The notes beneath the pieces are model-generated. The model ran no database searches. It was not told the origin of the DNA and worked only from the letters and a program-made list of their open reading frames with translations. A stretch of 30,420 nucleotides of DNA from Gnetum montanum (lineage: Eukaryota; Streptophyta; Gnetopsida; Gnetales; Gnetaceae): the NCBI GenBank assembly GCA_015680685.1, contig MNCI01009442.1:36480-66899 (forward strand), given 5' to 3'. The position numbers and the translations under genes are program-made. Below are positions 20,991 to 28,511 of the stretch, piece by piece. The number at the start of each line of letters is the position of its first letter. Position 1 is the first letter of the stretch.

Positions 20991-21404
20991 CAATAATAGA
21001 ATGACAAATCGATGAATGGATCATGGTATACAAACTTCAACAATTTTGGATAAAACAAATTGTACATTACCGATAATGGAGACAAAAATAACAACCTTAT
21101 TATAACAGATCAAGCTAAGTTACAATCGTCAAAAGAAGTATCCATCTAAAAAAGGCATTTTTTGATGCCAATGTCTCAACATTTGAAAACGAAAAAAAAA
21201 AACAACCGAAATTCCATTTCGCTGTAAGTCCGCAACTGCAATTACCAGAAACATCGTTAACATTCCTTTCAGGTAGTCCGATTGGACAAGCATTTACAGA
21301 ATCAGTTAAAAAAGCCTGGTCAAATCATCAACGTCGCAGAAGCCATAACATCCTCAAAAGCAATAAATAACAACATGACAAAACTCTAAGACGAGGAGTC
21401 ACGC
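20991..21404. other. Region 3' of the H2B copy
   Basis: Downstream flank of the minus-strand histone copy. It has no polyadenylation site I can defend and no other gene. A small hairpin, GGCAT-TTTTTG-ATGCC, is at 21154-21169. Confidence 0.3.
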
Positions 21405-21805
21405 CTAAGCAGAGGTGAATATAGTAATGATCTTAATGCCCTCAGAAACGGCATGTTTAGCGAGCTCGCCAGGAAAAAGAGCCTCACAGCAGTCTGAAGT
21501 CTGAACCTCACAAGAAGAAAGCGTGTCTCGCTTGGTGTAGCGAGTGAGCTTGGAAAACTCCTTCAAAAGTTTGTTGAAAATATCAGTACCAAACGAATTC
21601 ATGATGCTCATGGCCTTGGAGGAAATGCTGATATCTGGATGCACCTGCATCATCAGAGCCTTGTAAGCATAAATCTTGTAAGACTCCACGGCCTTACGTC
21701 TCGACTTGTGTTCGCCGGATTCCTCCTCTGCGGTCATTTTAGTGGCCGTTTTTGCAGCCTTTTCCTTGGGCTTTTTCTGGGTTGTTTCTCTACCTTGATC
21801 GCCAT
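21405..21805 (-). pseudogene. Histone H2B copy with frame-altering lesions
   Basis: Minus-strand H2B. The histone-fold core is clear: [10 protein letters not shown], then [19 protein letters not shown], then [16 protein letters not shown], and the C-terminal [12 protein letters not shown] ending FTSA before TAG. The likely original ATG (21803-21805, reading MAIKVEKQP) is now out of frame with the body. The body frame's first ATG is at 21737, which would give a 110-residue protein without most of the lysine-rich tail. In the last third, a 7-bp duplication (tcagact twice, 21491-21504) and a probable 1-base loss in a T-run (21474-21478) cancel out. This replaces the usual QTAVRLVLPGEL by [14 protein letters not shown], two residues longer. 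One extra Met is also inserted before QVHPD. H2B packages DNA with H2A; this copy is probably non-functional or a much altered variant. Confidence 0.8.
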
Positions 21806-21851
21806 TATGACTTTGCAAAGCTTCCTAACAAATTCTAAGCACTCCTGTTGA

Positions 21852-22376
21852 TCACTTGATCTCAGTCTATCAAACACAAACCTTAACAATTTATTATTAA
21901 CAAAAATGAGAATTTCAGTCCAAATGAATCGTATCATTTTACTATCCAATTAATCAGTTAAAGAAGGCCGAGAGAATTGAAAACATGAAAACAATCTTTT
22001 ACATATGGAAATACTATGGTCATAATTGTGTGGAAGCTATGCATCAATGTAGGAAGACACCGTTTATTTTCTTGCATAAAACATGTCAAGTCTATTTTAT
22101 ATCTTCTGTAAACTATAAGGTATGCATATCCTCTTTCATGCAATGGTTTAAATGAAACTTAGAGAGCCATGAGATAAAAATGGTGTACCTTAATGATATT
22201 ATTGGATTTTAATGGTAAACAAATATATTACTTAAATCAATAGTAGCAAAAATACTGAAGAGACTTGAGCCATTACAAATTTATTTGGAACAAATAACTA
22301 ATATAAGAGATATCATTAAGTTATGGCTTGACTTTTGATGAAATATATGTATCAAATATGTATATTGCTCAACAGT
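21852..22376. other. 5' flank of the H2B copy and AT-rich spacer
   Basis: No recognisable promoter motif set and no gene. Short open frames here have no family likeness. Confidence 0.3.
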
Positions 22377-22412
22377 GAGGTGTTAGCTTAGTGGTAAGAC
22401 TCTTTTTGCCTC
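22377..22412 (+). repeat. tRNA-like repeat, family 1, copy 1 (partial)
   Basis: It begins gaggtgttagcttagtggta, the same as the start of the copy at 22605, and keeps the A-box-like part, then loses similarity. Confidence 0.6.
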
Positions 22413-22604
22413 ATTTTATTATTGGGATTCTTTTAAGTTCCATAGTCATTATACTAAGAGGTTTTTATTTATTCCCATTTTCACTACTTAGAGCTAATAT
22501 AGTAGTAACAATATCAAAGAAGGTTGTAAGATTTTATTTAATTTCATGTATTTTTCCTAGATATTGGTTATGTTAGTTTTACTATTGAAGATTCATTTAG
22601 CAAT

Positions 22605-22735
22605 GAGGTGCTAGCCTAGTGGTAAGACTCTTAATTTGGAAACTTCAAGTTATGTGTTTGATTCTAGTAGGAAGTCCTAATTAAACTATGTAGGATGTAC
22701 CTATGTTTCGATTATTTTAGGTTCCAATACCCCTC
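22605..22735 (+). repeat. tRNA-like repeat, family 1, copy 2
   Basis: It starts gaggtgctagcctagtggta. TAGCCTAGTGG fits the RNA polymerase III A box, and TGTTTGATTCT (22655-22665) fits the B box at 8 of 11 positions. The spacing between them is tRNA-like. A non-tRNA body follows (acctatgtttcgattatttt) with a C-rich end (cccctcccccta). The layout is that of a tRNA-derived SINE. Confidence 0.65.
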
Positions 22736-22924
22736 CCCCTATATTGGTTGTGATTAAAATAATAGTTTTTATAAATAAATTTCAACACATGGTCAATGCT
22801 CAATACATAAATTAGATATATACTTATGAATATAATAGTTTTTTTTAATGTTTCTATAAGTAGTAGTTACAAGTTTTTTTTGTGCATGTCTATCTATATC
22901 CATTTAAATAGTCAAAGGATCATT

Positions 22925-23065
22925 ACCTAGTGGCTTAATGCTTATTTTACCAAGGTAAATTTTGGGAAGGTCAATGGATGAGTGAAAGTCTAACCTCTTT
23001 TAAATGGTTGTGTCCACACTTAAACCTAGGTCTTATGACTTGATAAACAAGCACGTTACTATCAC
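22925..23065 (+). repeat. Short repeat, family 2, copy 1
   Basis: Similar in order to 24345-24520: ggcttaatgctta..., gggaaggt, agtgaaagtctaacct, then ctaggtcttatgac and acaagcacgttactatca. Its right end, read on the minus strand (agtgatagtaacgtgc... to aggtttaag), resembles a tRNA head, so this family may also be tRNA-derived and minus-oriented. Confidence 0.5.
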
Positions 23066-23439
23066 TGCAAGTAGTAATTACTATATATTCATGAATAGTA
23101 TTTTTTTGATGTTTCTATAGATAATAGGCACAACATTTTTTGTGTACGTTGATATATGTCCATTTACAAAGATGGAATCAATGTTTAAGTTACATCTATC
23201 TTGCATTGTGAATGGGCTTTTGCCATGAACCTCAAGTTTCCTTTAAAAAGTTACAAATAAATATTGTGATGACTATTTAAAGATTTCTGTTATTTTAGCA
23301 ATGTTTTGGTACAAAGAAAAATTGCTACAATTTTATCTACCTACATGTTTCACCAAGAAGCTTTGTACTTGTGCTACAATATCTAGGATTTACTTTATGT
23401 ACTTTGCACTTATCCTAGTTTGTCTTGCTATCCTAAATC

Positions 23440-23590
23440 AAGGGTGTTGGCACCTAGAATAAGTGAAACATAGGTATATAGTCCAATTAGAACTTAATAT
23501 AACTAAACAGTGCTCACTAGAATTTAACCCATGACTTGGAGCTTTCAAATCAATTGTCTTACCACTAGGCTAATACCTCATTGTTATTCC
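23440..23590 (-). repeat. tRNA-like repeat, family 1, copy 3
   Basis: Minus-strand copy starting gaggtattagcctagtggta, then GGTTAAATTCT as B-box-like sequence, then the body acctatgtttcacttatt and ...tgccaacacc at the end. Confidence 0.65.
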
Positions 23591-23824
23591 TACTACCCTA
23601 AATCACTTAACATAACTAAGTTTTATCAAAGATCCTAGACCCATTAAAAAGAGTAGGCACAAATGTGTTCCTTATATGTAATAGCTATTCTAGCATTCTA
23701 TCTTTGATTCATTTTATATTACAAGTTCTTATAGCTCTAAAGGATTTTTCAAATAAATTAATTTGTGAAAAATTCATCAATAATTATAAATTTTAAGTAC
23801 AATAGATGTGTCAAGAGAGGGGGC

Positions 23825-23993
23825 ATGTTGATACCCTAAAATAATTGCAATATAGGTAGGCCTCAAGATTTATAGTTAAATTAGAATTTTATAGGGGTGT
23901 TGGAAGATTTATAACTTAATGCAAACTAGTAGAATTGAACCTATAACTTGGGGTTACCAAGCCAAGGCCCATACCACTAGGCTAACACCTCAT
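23825..23993 (-). repeat. tRNA-like repeat, family 1, copy 4
   Basis: Minus-strand copy starting gaggtgttagcctagtggta with GGTTCAATTCT as the B-box-like part (9 of 11 to consensus). It ends in a C-rich run that reads gagggggc on the plus strand. This is the best preserved tRNA-like head in the window. Confidence 0.65.
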
Positions 23994-24094
23994 TATTTGT
24001 AGATATTTCTAATAGTATCCACTTTTTAGATATAACCACCCTTAAAATAAAGGTTTGCATATGATTAAATAACAAATGTAAAACTATTAATAGG

Positions 24095-24268
24095 GGGAGT
24101 GGGGTTTGGAACTTGAAATAATTAAAATATAGGTATAGCCCAAGATATATAGTCTAATTAGAACTTTATAAATTAGCATTGTCTGCTAGGCTAACCCCTC
24201 ATTGTTACCCTAACTTGGAGCTTCCAAATCAAGAGTCTTACTACTATACTAACACCTCATTATTATAA
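24095..24268 (-). repeat. tRNA-like repeat, family 1, copy 5 (rearranged)
   Basis: Minus-strand copy with two heads: gaggtgttagtatagtagta at the far end and gaggggttagcctagca internally. It appears to be one copy inserted into, or recombined with, another. The tail at about 24095-24150 matches the family (acctatattttaattattt on the minus strand). Confidence 0.55.
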
Positions 24269-24344
24269 ATGTAAATATCCCACATCTTTTGTTTAGCCTC
24301 TTGATTATCTACATGAGATGTTAACCTAAAATTTTTCTTTAGAT

Positions 24345-24520
24345 AAAGAAGGCTTAATGCTCATATTGCCAAATGGGAAGGTTTGTTGATTAGTAAAAGC
24401 CTAGCCTTTTCTCATGTAACTATTCTAGGCTCTAACTGAGGTCATATGTTGGAACCCCACAATAATTGTAATATAGGTAGTAAGGTCATATGACCTAAGA
24501 AACAAACACTTTATCATAAG
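24345..24520 (+). repeat. Short repeat, family 2, copy 2, carrying an insertion
   Basis: It aligns with 22925-23065 when 24449-24492 is removed. The interruption is a family 1 tail fragment flanked by a 10-bp duplication. Confidence 0.5.
24439..24492 (-). repeat. 5'-truncated family 1 insertion with 10-bp target duplication
   Basis: aggtcatatg occurs at 24439-24448 and again at 24483-24492. Between them, 34 bp match the 3' tail of family 1 on the minus strand (acctatattacaattatt, then ggggttccaa). A truncated tail bounded by a target duplication is what retrotransposition of a SINE-like element leaves. Confidence 0.65.
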
Positions 24521-26240
24521 ATCTTTGAAATAGGCTAATCTTTTGAGTGACACTTTATTCATGTATGAATGGCAACATAAAATTTTGCTTCAAATAAAAA
24601 AGTCATCAATAAAGGATATTTCTAAATTGTTATCATGAAAGCACATTAAATAAACATCTCAAATGGTTATAATGATAGTTTTAGCATATATAAAACTTTG
24701 GAATTAAGTGATATGAGGCCTCTCCTTGTTTGGTTATAAAAATTACTAATTAAATCACTAATGCTTGGAGAGCACAAAAATTAAAGATGTCACTGCTCAT
24801 GCAAACATATATCTTGTGATAGACCGAAACGCTTTGAGTGCCAATTGGCATTGAATTCAACAAGCATCGTGTAGTAGAACAAAGAATTATTAAGCTAAAC
24901 ACAGCGCATTGATTGCAATATTTAATTTATGTGTATCCACGTCCATCAAATTTTGCTCGGCAATGATGTTAATTTTACGCGGCAGCAGGGTTAAGGTAGA
25001 GAAAATTTATTCTTTCAACCCGACCTGAAATATTTGAGTGCTTCCCCTCTGAACTTTTGAAATGTTGTATTGAAGCTCTACAGTCCTTTCTAATCGAAGA
25101 TTGTGGGTCTTCTGCTCAACTTCGATAGCACCTCCTGCAACTCGTTCAGCACAACTTCTATGGCTCCTGCATAGCTCCTCCGTCTCCTCTTTCTGCGTGT
25201 CTTATCTTACCATTGCTTCGCCCATTACCTGGCTTTTCCCATTGTGCAAATCCTCTGTCTGCAGCTTTGTCAGCTACTCCTTTTACACAACTTCACTAAT
25301 TGTGGGTTTTGCTGTTTACAACATGTTTGCAGTACTGATCTGCGTACGTGCTTTGCTGATTGAAGTACGCCCTGTTTAATTGCCAACAGTTTATTTTTGT
25401 TTCCATCTTGTTACAAATTTTGTCCTTTTAATTTTCTACTATCAAGATGAATCGAGAAAAAATTATAAATTGATAAATGAATCATAATAAAATGCTGGAC
25501 AGTGGACTCAAGTCACGAAATTTTTCTTTTTCTTTGTTTGCATATCACAGTTTGTGCTTTGACTTTTGAGTTATTGTTACTTTTAAAATTTCAGGGATTT
25601 TACAGAGAAATTTAGTTTTTTTTTAATGTTATTTTATTGTGAATTTTTAAAGAGTTAATTTTGAGCTCTCTAACACACAACCCCTTGGAATTATGCATAC
25701 CAATGTCAAAGCGGGTTGGAATTATGCATACCAATGTCAAAGCTAAGCCTCCTTGATCTAAATTTGAACATATAATACGAGGTTGTAGGAACAAAATTTG
25801 AACTATAGAACTATAATATATAGCTCAATCATTAGTCCATTTGGATTCCTTTTTAGCTGAATATTAAACATATTTACTCTCCCTTCATGTTTATTATTAA
25901 TGGTATTAGGGTATGTTAGAATAGATTTACAAATTTTTTATCAAGGTGTTTATCTATTAGAATAAATATTTACTTTGAATTTTGTGTACCTAAACTAAAT
26001 ACTAGTTAATAATCAAAGATAGAAAGATAAAACATCATAAGAAAGGTTGTTTCCATGACCAATCCTCTTGCAATCTTGTTAATCAAATAGGCTTAGAGTT
26101 CACAAGTTCACGTATAGATTAGTCAATATTATTCTAATTTTTCTCAAAAATATCCTTTTAACGAATCTAAAATTGAAATTTTTACTTATATCCACTAAGA
26201 TCTGTTGGATCTATCAAAGTAATTTTAGAATTTTTTATAG
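24521..26240. other. Mostly unassigned region with a GC-richer stretch
   Basis: Mostly AT-rich. The part at about 24950-25380 is richer in G and C and holds an open plus-strand frame (25101-25379) that begins at TTG, with no ATG near its start. Its peptide is serine/leucine-rich and matches no family I know. It could be a 5' exon or untranslated region of a gene whose rest is not seen, or chance. Two adjacent copies of ttggaattatgcataccaatgtcaaagc lie at 25684-25743. Confidence 0.25.
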
Positions 26241-26336
26241 ATTTTTTTTTAAATTATAACTTGCTGCTACTAAGTGGAATCAAAATTGTAACCTAGTGTT
26301 ACCAAGCCAATATCCTTACTAGTAAGCTAACACTAA
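26241..26336 (-). repeat. tRNA-like repeat, family 1, copy 6 (diverged)
   Basis: On the minus strand it starts attagtgttagcttactagta and keeps the later phrase ggcttggtaacactaggtta, close to the corresponding part of copy 4. The B-box region is weak. Confidence 0.5.
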
Positions 26337-26338
26337 TC

Positions 26339-26599
26339 TTAAAGGTAAAATTTGAATTTTAAAGTATAGGAGATTACAACAATTCTATAACATATTGGTA
26401 ACGTGTTTTGTCTTGCTTCATCCATAACACAGATGTCAAATTTCTTCTTCACTAATAAAGAATGTATTAGCTTAAGATATGTAACTCTAACTACGCAAGC
26501 TTGTTCTACCTTCAATTGTAAAGCTTTGATAAATGTTATTTTTATTTTTAGAGAAATTGTACAACTCATCTCAGTTATACAAAAGCTTTTACAAAGCAT
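26339..26599 (-). pseudogene. Fragment resembling a DNA2-type helicase
   Basis: Minus-strand open stretch of 86 codons. The part KVEQACVVRVTY, then HSLLVKKKFDICVMDEARQ followed by TLP, resembles the helicase motif II region of plant DNA2 nuclease-helicases, where the family reads roughly VxVTCLGI, HPLL, KKFDxCxMDEAGQxTLP. The DEAG-equivalent codons are at 26411-26422 and read DEAR, so the conserved glycine is arginine. Similarity ends soon after TLPIC. In the family this domain unwinds DNA during Okazaki-fragment and repair processing. No neighbouring exons or other helicase motifs were found, so this is a gene fragment or relict exon. Identification is from motif recall only. Confidence 0.5.
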
Positions 26600-27281
26600 G
26601 TTAAGTCAAAGATCATGGGATTATAGCTAGAATAATAAACCTTTTATAGTGTAATCTGGTATAATATGATATATAGTTCATTTTTCCTAAGTAGAAAATA
26701 CTTTATTAAAAGTTAAACTTTATATTTTAAAAATATTTCCTCTTTCTATTAATTTTTGACCTTAATTGAAACTTTTAAGAAATTTTATTGATTCAAAACT
26801 AAAATTTTTAGATTCGCATTTTAGAATAAATATAACTTTACCAATTTTTTTTCAACGTTTTAAAATCTTAGCATTAATTTATGGACTAAAATTATAACTT
26901 GTACGAATGCAAGTCATAAATCTTACCATTTAACAACTACTTTTCTAAAAACAATATAAAACCATAAGATAAACTCTAAATTCCTCCTAGTTCTAATAGA
27001 AAATGTTGAATAGAAGTGATCACCAATGTTGTTAGTTTCATTTTCATAAACCAAAAGAATTAATTATAAAAAATTTGATATCAAAATATTTAGATACCTT
27101 GCAATTTTATTTTTTATTTGACTTCCCATCGATGGAAATCTCTTATCCCTTATCAAGATTTTATTAACCATTTATTTATAATGTTATATCTAACATGATT
27201 GAATGTGCTTCAACTTCCCACATAGAAAATGTCTAACCAAATCAACAATTTTTTTATTATTACTTTAATTTACTTTTTTAG
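26600..27281. other. AT-rich intergenic DNA
   Basis: No gene, RNA or clear repeat recognised. Confidence 0.35.
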
Positions 27282-27780
27282 GTGAGAAATATAATAATGT
27301 ACAAATTTTCATTAAAGTTACTTGTTCGATCTTCTAGATACATGGTACCTATTGATAGGTTTGTAGAAATTGCTATAGCCAACAATACAAGATTTGATGG
27401 AAAAATTCATTGTTCATGTAGAATATGTTGCAACTTTATAGATGTTGATTTGAAGAAAACAAGTATCACATGTATTATAGGGTGTTAATCCAACCTATGT
27501 CGAGGCTACATGGCTTATATCATGGTATGAACCTTTAACCAATTACTTCCAAAGTAGAGACGTGATGAGGATGATCATGTTCATATGGCAGAGGATGCAT
27601 TTGGAAGATGATATTCATTCAAATACTAACAATGTAACTATTGATCAAGATTCTAGAGAAGAAACAACTCATAAATATAGTAATCTTATTGAGTTAACAA
27701 ATACACCATATCCAAGATGCGTGAAGATGTTCAAACTCTCATTTATAATGAAGATGTAGAATTATAAGGCTATTCTTAGA
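27282..27780 (+). pseudogene. CACTA (En/Spm) transposase N-terminus, frameshifted
   Basis: Plus-strand remnant of the transposase-associated domain of plant CACTA elements. FVEIAIANN, then FDGKIHCSCRICCN (cysteines spaced CxCxxCC, about 27396-27434), is the usual FxxFAxxN...GKIxCPCxxCxN pattern. After stops, the acidic DEDDHVHMAEDAF (27564-27602) fits the next conserved segment. Then TPYPRCVKMFKLSF (about 27700-27745), in another frame, matches the LYPGCKKFTKLSF block. At least two frame changes and several stops separate the parts. The open frame at the left begins at GTG. The catalytic part is not seen, and terminal CACTA repeats were not found. Confidence 0.65.
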
Positions 27781-27881
27781 TGGCTAGAGAAACCCCTATA
27801 AGCAATATTGAATTTTTAAAATTTCTATTACTCTATGGAAATGTGGTGCCAACATTGCATCAATTAATGTCCATAATATCC

Positions 27882-28033
27882 AACTTAGGGATGGTATACA
27901 AAACTTAGGGATGGTATACAAAAGAGCATATGCTAATAACCCAACTTAGGGATGGTATACAAAAGAGCATATGCTAATAACTACATTCTTTTCAGAAGTT
28001 GAAATACATATCCTAATACTACATTCTTTTCAA
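27882..28033 (+). repeat. Local repeat cluster after the CACTA relict
   Basis: aacttagggatggtataca occurs at 27882, 27902 and 27943. The last two are part of a 41-bp unit that continues agagcatatgctaataac. ctacattcttttca then occurs at 27981 and 28019, 38 bp apart. These look like small replication-slippage duplications. Confidence 0.85.
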
Positions 28034-28276
28034 AAGTAGGAATTCTCAACTTGAAACATGTTTATAATATAATGCTTCAAGGAAACCTTCTAAATTAAGA
28101 AAAATAAAGGTTAAATATACTTTTGCAAAAGAGATGTGACATGGCGTAATAAAAATCATACTATTGACCACATCATGCACCACCGTGCTGAGTAATCTAC
28201 ATGGACAAATACAAATATAACAATGTGCACAACACTTGAACAGAAAATGAGAAATGAGTTTAAAAAATTGTTTTGG

Positions 28277-28436
28277 GTGGAGGCCGCGCGAACGCGAGCC
28301 TCCTCTACCACAAATTATGACGTCGACTCTCCATGTTTGGAGATCGTAGAATAATCCCCCTCCCAAGTGCAATGGAAGTGATGATTCTAGGCTATCGGCC
28401 TTTTCGATCACCGATTGACCCCGCCCAGGTAAGTAT
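28277..28436 (-). ncRNA. U1 spliceosomal snRNA
   Basis: Minus-strand gene of about 160 nt. U1 pairs with 5' splice sites at the start of spliceosome assembly. The RNA begins ATACTTACCTG (28426-28436), the splice-site pairing sequence, followed by GGCGGGGTCAA. Stem-loop I has stem ATCGG/CCGAT around the loop TGATCGAAAAGG. Stem-loop II contains CATTGCACTTGGGAGGGG, the U1A-type loop. Stem-loop III is around GATCTCC...GGAGAGTC. The Sm site AATTTGTGG is at 28308-28316. The terminal stem-loop GAGGC...CGTTCGCG...GCCTC ends about 28277-28279. The usual loop I that binds U1-70K reads close to GATCANGAAG; here it is GATCGAAAAG. A 121-codon frame over this region (28046-28411) is a chance frame. Confidence 0.9.
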
Positions 28437-28460
28437 GTTTTTCATAATCACCGAATCCGA

Positions 28461-28468
28461 CTTTTATC
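28461..28468 (-). promoter_or_regulatory. TATA-like element of the U1 gene
   Basis: GATAAAAG on the minus strand, 25 to 32 bases before the U1 5' end. This is the normal TATA position in plant snRNA genes, though the first bases differ from a perfect TATA. Confidence 0.6.
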
Positions 28469-28500
28469 GAACCAGAATTGTCTAATGAACTCCTCCTAAC

Positions 28501-28511
28501 ACATGTGGGAT
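28501..28511 (-). promoter_or_regulatory. Upstream sequence element (USE) of the U1 gene
   Basis: ATCCCACATGT on the minus strand matches the plant snRNA USE RTCCCACATCG at 9 of 11 positions. It is 65-75 bases before the RNA start, and 32 bases separate it from the TATA element. That gap is the RNA polymerase II class spacing; polymerase III snRNA genes have about ten bases less. Confidence 0.7.

Noticed and set aside
21154-21169. Hairpin GGCAT-TTTTTG-ATGCC 3' of the H2B copy
   Set aside because: Too far from the stop and unlike the animal/algal histone 3' stem-loop; plant histone mRNAs are polyadenylated.
22605-22680. Possible functional tRNA gene
   Set aside because: The A box and B box are present, but the acceptor and anticodon stems do not pair and a repeat body follows; it is a tRNA-derived repeat.
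24277-24287. ATCCCACATCT, a 10 of 11 match to the snRNA USE
   Set aside because: No TATA at the right distance and no snRNA-like sequence downstream; it lies among short repeats, so probably chance.
25101-25379. A 92-codon gene
   Set aside because: It opens at TTG, has no ATG near the start and no family likeness; kept only as a note in the regional entry.
28046-28411. A 121-codon minus-strand open frame
   Set aside because: Its first third is the U1 snRNA itself; the rest has no protein likeness.
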